A program made the translations under genes and the position numbers. Positions 7,983 to 15,116 of a stretch of 33,297 nt of DNA are shown here, in pieces (within the stretch, counting starts at the first letter, position 1; each line of letters begins with the position of its first letter). Below the pieces are notes generated by a model. It saw only the letters and a list, made by a program, of their open reading frames with translations. It was not told where the DNA came from and did no database searches. This DNA is from Blastococcus capsensis (GTDB lineage Bacteria; Actinomycetota; Actinomycetes; Mycobacteriales; Geodermatophilaceae): positions 1 to 33,297 of the forward strand of contig NZ_JASNNW010000033.1 in NCBI RefSeq assembly GCF_030165005.1, given 5' to 3'.

Positions 7983-8309
7983 ATGACGAACATCACCTGG
8001 ACCGCTGCTGCCTCCACCGACCTCCTGGGCCGGAGCGGCGCCGATGTGCGCGCGGGCGGCCTGATCATGGCCGGCCCGGCTGCCCGGCACGAGAGCACCG
8101 GCCTGCCCATCGCGCCCTGCGCCGACGTCCAGCCGGCCACCGAGGTCGTCGGCGGAACCGCTGACACGGGCACGTCCCGCATCGCCTCCGCCTTCGACCG
8201 GCGCCCGAAGTCGCTCCGCACGGCCGAGCGCTTCCTCGTGCCCACCTACCTGCCCCAGCACGACGGCACCACCCTCGGGATCCGATTCCCGGGGAGACCG
8301 CTGAGCTAG
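7983..8309 (+). CDS. 108-aa protein of unknown function encoded in the whiB7 leader
   Basis: ATG 7983 has a purine-rich ribosome site (GAGAGGAAGG) about 10 nt upstream. The 108-aa product begins MTNITWTAAAST and ends GIRFPGRPLS. I recognise no domain, signal peptide or membrane segment. A GTG/TTG start further upstream (7908) is unlikely because it lies inside the promoter -10. The ORF is inside the whiB7 leader and its stop is close to the terminator hairpin. It may therefore act as a regulatory upstream ORF whose translation state controls read-through, or be an ordinary small protein gene that ends at the terminator. Confidence 0.6.
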   Translation: MTNITWTAAASTDLLGRSGADVRAGGLIMAGPAARHESTGLPIAPCADVQPATEVVGGTADTGTSRIASAFDRRPKSLRTAERFLVPTYLPQHDGTTLGIRFPGRPLS

Positions 8310-8328
8310 CCGCTCACCGGTCCTCCTC

Positions 8329-8372
8329 GAGGCCGCGGAACCCGAACCCGGGATCCGCGGCCTCTTTCTCTT
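8329..8372 (+). terminator. Intrinsic terminator / attenuator before whiB7
   Basis: Arms 8329-8339 and 8354-8364 pair perfectly for 11 bp; after an A-A mismatch, 8341-8343 pair with 8350-8352, leaving a 6-nt loop. The stem is followed directly by TTTCTCTT. It is the most canonical intrinsic terminator in the window and lies between the leader ORF stop and whiB7. Confidence 0.85.
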
Positions 8373-8451
8373 CCTCCGCGGCACCCGGCCCCCGACTTCG
8401 GTCGGCGGACCTCCCGCCGGCCGTACCCGACGAGTACGAGGAGGAGCGGCA

Positions 8452-8823
8452 GTGCCGCAGACGATCGACCGCCCGACGTCCCACCGCCGGCCCGGGCTCT
8501 TCTGGACCGGCGGCGTCACGCCGTCGAACAGCCCCCACCCACCCCACCCACGACGGCCACACCCCCCGCTGCCACCCGCACCGGTCCGGCGCCCGCTGCC
8601 GTGCCGGGTCCAGGACCCCGAGCTGTGGTTCGCCGAGAGCCCGGCTCAGCTGGAGCTCGCCAAGAGCTTCTGCGGCGACTGCCCGGCCCGGGACTCCTGC
8701 CTGGCCGGCGCGCTGGACCGCGCCGAGCCCTGGGGAGTCTGGGGCGGCGAGATCTTCGACCGCGGCGCGGTCATCGCGCGGAAGCGGCCCCGCGGCCGTC
8801 CCCGCAAGGTCGTCGCCGCGTGA
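8452..8823 (+). CDS. whiB7: WhiB-family transcriptional regulator WhiB7
   Basis: A 123-aa iron-sulfur regulator. Four conserved cysteines are at residues 51, 74, 77 and 83 (PCR ... FCGDC ... SC), followed by the turn EPWGVWGGEIF (92-102) and a C-terminal AT-hook RGRPRK (114-119). The AT-hook identifies the WhiB7/WblC class, which binds the primary sigma factor and activates intrinsic antibiotic-resistance genes. The N-terminus is a Pro/Arg-rich extension of about 45 residues, longer than the ~92-aa mycobacterial protein. GTG 8452 has GAGGAGGAG at 8438-8446, so the long form is well supported. Position next to uvrD2 and an ABC1 gene matches the known neighbourhood. Confidence 0.92.
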   Translation: MPQTIDRPTSHRRPGLFWTGGVTPSNSPHPPHPRRPHPPLPPAPVRRPLPCRVQDPELWFAESPAQLELAKSFCGDCPARDSCLAGALDRAEPWGVWGGEIFDRGAVIARKRPRGRPRKVVAA

Positions 8824-8917
8824 GCCCGCGCCCATCGACGGCCGGTGGACCGACGCCCGACCAACCGACATCCAGCGCACCCGGCGGCCGCCGGGCCGCA
8901 ACCCGGAGGAACCCACC

Positions 8918-9082
8918 ATGCACATGCACGAACACCAGCTGGCCACCAGCCGCATGCGTGAGCTGCAGGCCGAGGCGTTGGCCGCCTCACGCGCCCGGCG
9001 GCTCTACCTGGCGCGACGGGCCGCCCGTCGCGCCGAGCGTGCGGTCCGCCGGGCCGCCCGCGCCAGCGCCGCCGTCTACTGA
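8918..9082 (+). CDS. 54-aa Arg/Ala-rich small protein
   Basis: ATG 8918 has GGAGGA (8905-8910) seven nt upstream. The product begins MHMHEHQLATSRMRELQAEA and continues as a strongly basic, Ala/Arg-rich sequence (RAARRAERAVRRAARAS) expected to form one long amphipathic helix. Similar short basic proteins occur in other actinobacteria without known function. It lies 94 nt after whiB7 on the same strand. The basic helix could bind nucleic acid or membranes; that is speculation. Confidence 0.6.
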   Translation: MHMHEHQLATSRMRELQAEALAASRARRLYLARRAARRAERAVRRAARASAAVY

Positions 9083-9123
9083 GCACATCGCGGTGCTCCG
9101 GACCGCACCGCGGCCAGTGGCCG

Positions 9124-9213
9124 TCCCCGGCTTCGCGGAGCCGTCGAGTCACGCCTGCGCCGGACCCCCGGGCACACTCTGCGTGACCGAGCGCTACTCC
9201 GCGAAGCCGGGGA
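9124..9213. repeat. 17-bp perfect inverted repeat spanning the ABC1 gene end
   Basis: Arms 9124-9140 and 9197-9213 are perfectly complementary, 56 bp apart. The right arm is the last coding part of the ABC1 gene (its PGFAE codons); the left arm lies between the two convergent genes. The transcript could form a large stem-loop acting as a bidirectional terminator, or the left arm is an inverted micro-duplication of the gene end. Confidence 0.8.
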
Positions 9214-10516
9214 GCCATTCCTCCAGGACGGCGCGCCAGTCGGCGGCCGCGTCGAGCTGGCAGAGCACGCCGATGGAGCCGATGGAGACCCGGTGGATGA
9301 GCAGGTAGGCCGGTGGCAGGTTCAGTTGCCGGCCCAGCCGGTTGGCCTCGGTCCGCGGATCGCCGATCCGCACGGCCTGCTCCTGCATCCAGGCGCGGGT
9401 GAAGTGGAAACGCTGACCGGCGATCGGCTCGAGCAACGGCCGCAGGTAGTCCAGCACCTCTCCCGGGTCGACGTCGACGCCCGGTCGCACGAAGCCCTCG
9501 GTGCGCAGGTCGGCCAGAACGTCCTTGGCCCGGCCGGCCAGCGCCCACCGGAGCAGCCGGCCGATGGGCTCGGGATGCCCGTCGGGGAGCCGGGCCGTGG
9601 CCCCGAAGTCGATGACCCCCAGCCGGCCGTCGGGCAGCAGCCGGAAGTTGCCCGGGTGCGGATCGGCGTGCAGCAGCCCCGCGCGCTGCGGTGCGGAGAA
9701 GTGCAGCACCGCCAGCAGCCGGCCCGCGCGGTCGCGGTCGGCTCGGCTGCCGTCGGCGATGACCCGGGAGAGGGGATCGCCCTCGAGCCACTCGGAGACG
9801 ATCACCTTGGGGGCGCTGGCCACCACCCGCGGCACGGCGATCTGCTCGTCACCGGCGTAGGCCGCGGCGAAGCCGCGCTGGGCGTCGGCCTCCAAACCGT
9901 AGTCGAGCTCTTCGACGACCCGCGCCTTCAGCTCCGCGATCAGCGGCTTGACGTCCAGCCCGGGGAAGACCGCCGCGAACAGGCGGGCGAACCGGGCCAG
10001 CTGGTTGAGGTCGCTCATGAGGGCCGTGGCCGCGCCCGGGTACTGGATCTTCACGGCGACGTCGCGGCCGTCGCGCCAGGTGGCCCGGTGCACCTGGCCG
10101 ATGCTGGCCGCCGCCGCCGGTGCGTCGTCGAACTCGCGGAAGCGCTGCCGCCAGGTGCCGCCGAGCTGCTGGGCCAGGACCGCGTGCACGGTCCGGACCG
10201 GCATCGGCGGCGCCGCCTCCTGGAGCTTGGTGAGGGCCTCCCGGTACGGCGCCGCCATCTCCTCGGGCACCGCCGCCTCGAAGACCGACAGCGTCTGCCC
10301 CAGCTTCATGGCGCCGCCCTTGAGCTGGCCGAGGACGGCGAACAGCTGCTCGGCGGTGCGCTGCTGCAGCTCGGCGTTCACCGCGTCCGCCGACTGGCCG
10401 GACAGCCGCTTGCCCAGGCCCAGCGTGGCCCGGCCCGCGGCTCCCAGGGGGAGGGAGGCCAGCCGGGCGCTGCGCGCGACCGACCCCCGCGGCATCACCG
10501 GTCGCTCGTCACTCAC
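9194..10516 (-). CDS. ABC1/UbiB (AarF) family atypical kinase
   Basis: A 440-aa protein of the ABC1/ADCK/UbiB family. It shows the family KxGQ motif (MKLGQTLS, ~residue 70), the Ala-rich nucleotide loop (AAAASIGQVHRA), the VAVKIQYPG lysine strand, the catalytic-type HADPHPGNF segment and the metal-binding DFG (GVIDFGA). Family members are ATPase-like proteins linked to isoprenoid-quinone or lipid metabolism. GTG 10516 has GAGGAGG seven nt upstream. It converges on whiB7 and the 54-aa gene. The same family sits beside whiB7 in mycobacteria (Rv3197). Confidence 0.9.
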   Translation of the reverse strand: MSDERPVMPRGSVARSARLASLPLGAAGRATLGLGKRLSGQSADAVNAELQQRTAEQLFAVLGQLKGGAMKLGQTLSVFEAAVPEEMAAPYREALTKLQEAAPPMPVRTVHAVLAQQLGGTWRQRFREFDDAPAAAASIGQVHRATWRDGRDVAVKIQYPGAATALMSDLNQLARFARLFAAVFPGLDVKPLIAELKARVVEELDYGLEADAQRGFAAAYAGDEQIAVPRVVASAPKVIVSEWLEGDPLSRVIADGSRADRDRAGRLLAVLHFSAPQRAGLLHADPHPGNFRLLPDGRLGVIDFGATARLPDGHPEPIGRLLRWALAGRAKDVLADLRTEGFVRPGVDVDPGEVLDYLRPLLEPIAGQRFHFTRAWMQEQAVRIGDPRTEANRLGRQLNLPPAYLLIHRVSIGSIGVLCQLDAAADWRAVLEEWLPGFAE

Positions 10517-10582
10517 GCGTCCTCCTCGCCGGCCCCCGGTTCGTGCGGCGCCGTGTCGTGCCCGGTGAGCCCGTGAGCTCGC

Positions 10583-11698
10583 TCAGCCGCCCATTGTGGA
10601 CTGTCCTGCCGCGGGTCCGCCGGGAGGAGGTGCCGAGGCGCCGTCGCGACGGCCGGGTCCGGGGTCCGCCGCACCGCAGCCGCACGTCGGGTGGGGCGGC
10701 CATCGGCGCAGGCGGGGCAGTAGATCCGGTGGCCGCACCTCGACGGTGGCGTCGAGGGTGAGCGGCGCGCCCGCGTCGTCGAGATAGGCCAGGGCCTGGC
10801 CGGCGGCCAGGAGCGCGGTGAGCAGGCAGGTCAGCGTGGCGCCGCTGGCGGGTGCCTCGCTCGCGGTCAGCTGCGCGGCCAGCCGCGGCCAGCGCGCATC
10901 CGCGTCGCGGCGGTGGAGATCAGCGCAGTGCAGGCAGCTGCTGGTGCCCGGGAGCACCAGCGGCCCGACCACGCCCGTCTCGCCCCGGACGGTGGCCACC
11001 AGGTGCGCCCCGTCGGCTGCGGCGACCAGTGGATCGGAGGCGGCCCAGGCCCGGGTGTACACCGTCAGGTCGGGCGCCAGCCCGGCCGGCAGGGGGCCGA
11101 GATCGGTCAGCGGGCTGGCTCGGCGGATCGCGTCGGCCGCTGCCGCGCTGCGCGGCCGCCCCTCGTCGGCTGCGGTCAGCCCGCCCACCACGGTGTCGGC
11201 CGCGGTGACGATCCCGGCGTCGCGCACGACCACCCGGCCGACCCCGCTGGCGGCGAGCACGGCGGCCAGCGGCGTGCCCACTCGTGTCGCGCCCTCGACC
11301 ACCACGGTGGCCAGCCGGCGCGTCCGCCAGGCAGCAGGCCGGATGCCGGGCGCGCCGGTCGCCGCCGGCAGCTCCACCGCAGCCCGTGCGACCGCGGCCG
11401 GCCCGGTGCCGATCGCCAGGAGATCGGCGGCGTCGAGGTCGGTGAGCAGCCCGGTCTGCCGGCAGGCCTGGAGCACGGCGTCGACCAGAGCGGGTTCCAG
11501 GCCGTCGCGGGCGGCGTCCGCCCGCACCATCCGCTGCGACCGGCGCCCGTCCAGGCCACGCAGCAGGGGCGCCAGGCCGGCGGCGGGTTCCAGGAGTAGG
11601 CCGTCGGTGGAGTCGACGCCACCGACCTGCAGGTTGCCGGCCTCGCCGAGGAGCAGCGGGGTCGCCGCCGGGAGCAGGGGATGGACGCTGTCGCTCAC
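10583..11698 (-). CDS. ThiF/E1-like (cyclodehydratase-related) protein
   Basis: A 371-aa protein with a Rossmann-like middle region (TRRLATVVVEGATRVGTPLA then AVLAASGVGRVVVRD), like the ThiF/MoeB/E1 and TOMM leader-binding families. A zinc-type pair CLHC (SSCLHCADLHRRDAD) and a C-terminal HPTCGCGA, probably the second half of the zinc site, are present. The classic adenylating Arg-finger/ATP motifs are not obvious, so it may be non-catalytic. No ribosomally made peptide precursor or partner cyclodehydratase is nearby, which argues against a RiPP cluster. Weak -10-like CACCCT lies 6 nt before GTG 11698. It precedes the ABC1 gene on the same strand. Confidence 0.72.
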   Translation of the reverse strand: MSDSVHPLLPAATPLLLGEAGNLQVGGVDSTDGLLLEPAAGLAPLLRGLDGRRSQRMVRADAARDGLEPALVDAVLQACRQTGLLTDLDAADLLAIGTGPAAVARAAVELPAATGAPGIRPAAWRTRRLATVVVEGATRVGTPLAAVLAASGVGRVVVRDAGIVTAADTVVGGLTAADEGRPRSAAAADAIRRASPLTDLGPLPAGLAPDLTVYTRAWAASDPLVAAADGAHLVATVRGETGVVGPLVLPGTSSCLHCADLHRRDADARWPRLAAQLTASEAPASGATLTCLLTALLAAGQALAYLDDAGAPLTLDATVEVRPPDLLPRLRRWPPHPTCGCGAADPGPGRRDGASAPPPGGPAAGQSTMGG

Positions 11699-11761
11699 CC
11701 CGGCAGGGTGGCAGCCCCGCGGCGGGACCGCGGCCGTCGTCCACAGGGTGCGGACGACGAA

Positions 11762-11789
11762 CGGCGGCGTCCCGCAGGGGACGCCGCCG
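11762..11789 (-). terminator. Hairpin between DUF5679 and ThiF-like genes
   Basis: A 12-bp perfect stem (11762-11773 with 11778-11789) closed by the tetraloop GCAG. It lies between two minus-strand genes and could terminate the DUF5679 transcript in tandem with the hairpin at 11807-11862. No U tract is visible. Confidence 0.6.
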
Positions 11790-11806
11790 ACGCGAGTGGA
11801 TGGAAC

Positions 11807-11862
11807 GGTCCTTCTGCAGGGGCCCGCCGCGAGCCTGCGAGCGGTGGGGGGCAGAAGGATCC
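11807..11862 (-). terminator. Hairpin element copy 2 after the DUF5679 gene
   Basis: On the minus strand, arms 11862-11851 and 11817-11807 pair for 11 bp with a bulged A at the same place as copy 1 (3988-4043). The inner ~33 bases are identical to copy 1, while three stem pairs differ in a compensatory way. It begins two bases after the DUF5679 stop, the same placement as copy 1 after nudC. Confidence 0.7.
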
Positions 11863-11864
11863 TT

Positions 11865-12017
11865 TCAGGCCTTGCCGAGGATCCGGTTCATCTTGGTGCC
11901 GCACACCGGGCAGGTGCCCTGGGCCATGCGGCGACCGGACTCGCTGACCTTGACCTCGCCGTCGAAGTCGCGCTTCTCCTTGCACTTCACGCAGTAGCCG
12001 TTGTAGCTCTCCGCCAC
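11865..12017 (-). CDS. DUF5679 zinc-ribbon small protein
   Basis: A 50-aa protein with two CxxC pairs (YCVKCKEKRDF and GTCPVCGTKM), expected to bind one zinc ion. The pattern, including ESGRRMAQG, matches the short DUF5679 proteins widespread in actinobacteria, whose function is unknown; the fold resembles topoisomerase-type zinc ribbons. GTG 12017 is chosen over 12053 because GAGGAG lies 5 nt upstream and homology starts at AESYNGYC. Confidence 0.85.
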   Translation of the reverse strand: MAESYNGYCVKCKEKRDFDGEVKVSESGRRMAQGTCPVCGTKMNRILGKA

Positions 12018-12425
12018 GGGATCTCCTCGTCTCTGGGTCGTCCCGGCTCGCACGCCGGGCGCCGTTGCGCGAGCACGCTACCCGGCGCGGGCGCCTGCGA
12101 TGCCTCCGGCGGCCGCCCAGGTGGCACGGGCACCGCAGATCCGGCAGCCGCGGTGGCGGTGCATCACCCACAGCTGTGGACAGACCTGTGGAGGCGATGG
12201 GGACGAGCAGGCGTGTCGCTGTGCGGAACCGGGGGACGGCGCGGGAAACGGGTACCGGCTGCAATGGCCGGCGCGGCCACGACCTGCACGGATGTCCCCG
12301 GCCGGGTGTGGACCGCCCACCGGCCGGCATCTCGTCACCGGCTGGAGCGGTGGCCATGTCCACCGTCCGTGCGACCTGCACCCGAGAGGGTGTCCCTGCG
12401 CAGGCGCCACGGCCGAACGGTGTCC
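12018..12425. other. Divergent intergenic region, no gene seen
   Basis: About 410 bp between the divergent DUF5679 and YgjP genes. I see no convincing CDS. It has a 12-bp palindrome CCACAGCTGTGG at 12168-12179, overlapping TGTGGACAG, which on the other strand is one mismatch from an actinobacterial DnaA-box-like sequence. The site is isolated and its meaning is unclear. Confidence 0.4.
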
Positions 12426-12431
12426 TACGGT
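12426..12431 (+). promoter_or_regulatory. -10 hexamer TACGGT of a leaderless promoter
   Basis: TACGGT ends 6 nt before GTG 12438, so the transcript is predicted to begin at the start codon. There is no Shine-Dalgarno sequence before the gene. Confidence 0.55.
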
Positions 12432-12437
12432 TCCTCC

Positions 12438-13028
12438 GTGCCCGGAACCACTCGCGACGCCGCCGCCCTGCCCGAGCCGGCGGACGACGACCTCGTGGAG
12501 GTCAGGCGCAGCACGCGCCGGCGACGCACGGTGACGGCCTACCGCGAGATGGGTCGCACCGTGGTCCTCATCCCGGCGGCGTTCAGCCCGGCCGAGGAGC
12601 AGCGCTGGGTCGCCCAGATGGTGGCGAAGCTGCAGGTCCGCGAGGAGCGCCGGAAACGGTCGCTGGGCGGCGACGTGGAACTCCTGGCCCGCGCCCGCGC
12701 GCTGTCGACCGCCCACCTGGACGGGCTCGCGGAGCCGACGAGCGTGCGCTGGGTGGACAACCAGCACCGGCGCTGGGGATCGTGCACGCCGGCCGACCGC
12801 GCCATCCGGCTGTCGAGCCGGCTGCGTTCGATGCCGGAGTACGTCGTCGACTACGTGCTGGTGCACGAGCTCGTCCACCTGCTCGAGCCCGGCCACGACG
12901 ACCGCTTCTGGGCGCTGGTCGCCCGTTATCCGCGTGCCGAACGGGCGCGCGGCTTCCTCGAAGGGGTCGAGCTCACCGCCACGGCCGGCGCGGCCGGCCA
13001 GGACGGCACACCCGACCTCGACGACTAG
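12438..13028 (+). CDS. YgjP-type (DUF45) metallopeptidase
   Basis: A 196-aa protein of the YgjP/WLM-like M48-related family. The zinc motif is VHELVHLLEPGHDDRFW (HExxH plus downstream His), and the family signature RWGSC precedes it. The N-terminal part has the usual strand-rich region with a basic run (RRSTRRRRTVTAY). YgjP-type proteins are predicted metal-dependent hydrolases often found near restriction-modification genes, but none are seen here. The gene converges on the PQQ-type dehydrogenase. Its TAG stop overlaps a 21-nt match to the IS982 relic. Confidence 0.88.
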   Translation: MPGTTRDAAALPEPADDDLVEVRRSTRRRRTVTAYREMGRTVVLIPAAFSPAEEQRWVAQMVAKLQVREERRKRSLGGDVELLARARALSTAHLDGLAEPTSVRWVDNQHRRWGSCTPADRAIRLSSRLRSMPEYVVDYVLVHELVHLLEPGHDDRFWALVARYPRAERARGFLEGVELTATAGAAGQDGTPDLDD

Positions 13029-13047
13029 GTCATCGAGTCGATCAACG
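13027..13047 (+). repeat. 21-nt exact copy of the IS982 transposase VIESIN coding sequence
   Basis: Bases 13027-13047 are identical to 15654-15674 in the IS982 relic, which codes for the segment around the catalytic Glu (VIESIN). The copy is in the same orientation and overlaps the YgjP stop codon. No other IS982 similarity is visible around it. It may be the scar of a second IS982 copy. Confidence 0.6.
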
Positions 13048-13079
13048 CCGCCCACACTCGTGCCGCGGAGCGGCGAGAG

Positions 13080-14462
13080 CTACGACGAGCCGTCCGGCGG
13101 TACCAGCTTCAGTACCTCTCCCGTGTCGCCGACCGGACCGGCCCGGTCCTTGACGAGCACGTACATCTCGCCATCGGCGTCCTGGCCGAATCCCTGCAGG
13201 AAGCGCCCCAGCTCGCCGTCGGGCGAGCTGGCGATGCGAACCGGTTCCCATGGCCACAATCCGTCACCCTCCGCCGGGACGGCGGCGAGGATCGTCCCGC
13301 TCGGCCGCTCGTAGGTCTCCGACCAGTCCCCGAAGACGTAGACGCCTTCGAGCTCGGGCATCGCCTCACCCCGGTAGACGTATCCGCCGACGACCACCAG
13401 CCCGACCTCGTCGTGGGAGTACTCGATGACGGGCGGGATCAGTGGGCGCCCGTCCGGCCCGACGTCGGCGCAGTTCTCCTCCACCTGGTCGGCATTGTCC
13501 ACATCGAAGCAGTGCGTCCCCTCCTTGATCCGCCAGCCGTAGTTGCCGCCGCGCTCGACGATCGAGACCTCCTCGAAGAGGTTCTGCCCGGCGTCGCCGA
13601 CGAACAGCCGGTTCTCCCCTTCCAGGTCGAAGGAGAAGCGGTAGGGGTTGCGGAAGCCGTAGGCGTAGACCTCCTCCTCGCCCGAGCCGGTCGCGAACGG
13701 GTTGTCCTCGGGGATGCCGTAGGGATCGCCGGAGTCCACGTCGATCCGCAGGATGCTGCCGAGGATCGTGCCCGGGTCCTGGCCGTTGCCCGGGATCGGG
13801 TGACCGACGCCGACGTCACCGGCGCCACCACCGTCGCCGAGGGAGAGGTAGAGGTAACCGTCGGGCCCGAACGCCACTGTTCCGCCGGCATGGTTGGCCT
13901 GCGGCTCGTCGATCCGCATCAGCACTCGTTCCGACGCCGGGTCGGCGAGCAGCGGGTCGGAGGTCACCCGGTACTCCGACAGGTGGCTCGTGTTGTTCCA
14001 TTCCTGGGGTGCGCCCGGGCGCAGTGGCGCGCTGTAGTACACGAAGAAGCGCCCGTTCTCGGCGTACTCGGGGTGGAACGCGAGTCCGAGGAGTCCGCGC
14101 TCGTCGTAGGACTCGTCCAGCGGCACGACCTGGTCGCGAATGTCGAGGAACGGGTCGTCCAGGAGTTCCCCCTCGGGAGTGATGACCCGCACCAGGCCGA
14201 TCTGATCGACCACGAACAGCCGGCCGCTGCCGTCGGGCGCCTCCGCCATCGCGACGGGCGAGGTCAGCCCGTCGGCGATGCTCTGCAGAGCGACAGCCGG
14301 GTCGGCCAGAGGTGCAGGTGCGGCGGCGTCCTGCCCCTCGGTGCCACCGGCCGCCGGGCCGGGGCGCGACGGGCTTCCGCTCGTGGCCGGGCCTGCGTCA
14401 CCGCAGGCCGCGAGCGCGAGGGTCGCAGCGGCAACCGCGGACACGACGAGACGGCGGGACAC
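13080..14462 (-). CDS. PQQ-dependent sugar dehydrogenase-like lipoprotein
   Basis: A 460-aa beta-propeller protein of the glucose/sorbosone dehydrogenase family. A lipoprotein signal ends LALAAC (Cys20), so it is exported and lipid-anchored. Family motifs are present: GLLGLAFHPEY, the active-site NHAGGTVAFGPDGYLYLSLG region, RNPYRFSFD and GNYGW. Soluble relatives use PQQ to oxidise aldoses; the substrate here is unknown. It starts 5 nt after the cupredoxin stop, so they form one operon and the cupredoxin is a plausible electron acceptor. The pair is set between IS982 relics. Confidence 0.88.
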   Translation of the reverse strand: MSRRLVVSAVAAATLALAACGDAGPATSGSPSRPGPAAGGTEGQDAAAPAPLADPAVALQSIADGLTSPVAMAEAPDGSGRLFVVDQIGLVRVITPEGELLDDPFLDIRDQVVPLDESYDERGLLGLAFHPEYAENGRFFVYYSAPLRPGAPQEWNNTSHLSEYRVTSDPLLADPASERVLMRIDEPQANHAGGTVAFGPDGYLYLSLGDGGGAGDVGVGHPIPGNGQDPGTILGSILRIDVDSGDPYGIPEDNPFATGSGEEEVYAYGFRNPYRFSFDLEGENRLFVGDAGQNLFEEVSIVERGGNYGWRIKEGTHCFDVDNADQVEENCADVGPDGRPLIPPVIEYSHDEVGLVVVGGYVYRGEAMPELEGVYVFGDWSETYERPSGTILAAVPAEGDGLWPWEPVRIASSPDGELGRFLQGFGQDADGEMYVLVKDRAGPVGDTGEVLKLVPPDGSS

Positions 14463-14467
14463 TCCGC

Positions 14468-15016
14468 TCAGCCGCCGACCTGGACCGAGCCGTCCATCCC
14501 GAGTTCCTTGTGGTTCCCGATCGGGCAGTACAGGTCGTACTCGCCCGCCGTCGGCAACATGACCTCCAGCGTCGCGGTCGCTCCCGGTGCGATGTCGCCC
14601 GTCACCGCCTCGACGCCGTTGCCCTCGACCTCCAGCGAGTGCACGATGTCGGAATCGTTCGTGACCCGGAACGTGTAGGTGCCCGGGCTCGGGACCATGA
14701 CGGTCAGCGGCTCCTCATCCCCTGCCATCTCCGCGAGAGCGATGTCGTACGACGTCTCGATGATCTCGATCGGCTCGCCGGCCGCGCCTGCGGCGCCGCC
14801 GGTCTCCGTCGGGCTCGCCGTGGGGCTCTCCGTCGGGCTCGTCGCCGCACCGGTGTCGCCGGCATCGGTTTCGGGGGCGTCGGGGTCGATGTCGGCGGGA
14901 TCGGTCTCGACCGGGGCGGCGACGTCGGGTTCGGCGACCTCTTCACCGCCGCAAGCCACGAGACCGAACGTCAGCGTGGCGGCGAGCACGATTCCGGACA
15001 GGGGGCGCGAGACCAT
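14468..15016 (-). CDS. Cupredoxin-domain lipoprotein
   Basis: A 182-aa exported lipoprotein (lipobox LVAC, Cys22) with a long acidic, Thr/Pro/Ser-rich linker (about 25-75) and a C-terminal plastocyanin/azurin-like domain. Type 1 copper ligands are visible: His126 (DIVHSLEV), Cys164, His169 and Met174 (YCPIGNHKELGM). The protein likely carries single electrons at the outer membrane face. ATG 15016 has AAGGAGG seven nt upstream; the in-frame extension to 15079 lacks support. It is first in an operon with the PQQ-type dehydrogenase. Confidence 0.9.
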   Translation of the reverse strand: MVSRPLSGIVLAATLTFGLVACGGEEVAEPDVAAPVETDPADIDPDAPETDAGDTGAATSPTESPTASPTETGGAAGAAGEPIEIIETSYDIALAEMAGDEEPLTVMVPSPGTYTFRVTNDSDIVHSLEVEGNGVEAVTGDIAPGATATLEVMLPTAGEYDLYCPIGNHKELGMDGSVQVGG

Positions 15017-15116
15017 GGGGGAACCTCCTTGGAAGGCGAGTACGACTGGACTCACTTTCTCCCGCCGGCCGATGGACAAACCGACTGTGTCGCTGCTGTC
15101 ACCGATTCGTCACAGG

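Larger units (their letters stand above)
7918..8451 (+). promoter_or_regulatory. whiB7 5' leader with upstream ORF and attenuator
   Basis: The predicted transcript starts near 7918 and runs about 530 nt before whiB7. It holds a well-initiated 108-codon ORF (7983-8309) and, 19 nt after its stop, an intrinsic terminator (8329-8372). whiB7/wblC leaders in other actinobacteria carry upstream ORFs and attenuators that let ribosome-targeting antibiotics trigger read-through. A 9-nt stretch at 8321-8329 is exactly complementary to the whiB7 Shine-Dalgarno region 8437-8445, which could add control of translation. Confidence 0.65.

Noticed and set aside
10583..11698. RiPP (thiazole/oxazole peptide) cluster around the ThiF-like protein
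   Set aside because: No precursor peptide, YcaO protein or dehydrogenase partner in the neighbourhood; similar solitary ThiF-like proteins occur in conserved actinobacterial loci.
12168..12190. Replication origin from DnaA-box-like TGTGGACAG
   Set aside because: One imperfect site with a palindrome; no cluster of boxes and no dnaA, dnaN or parAB nearby.
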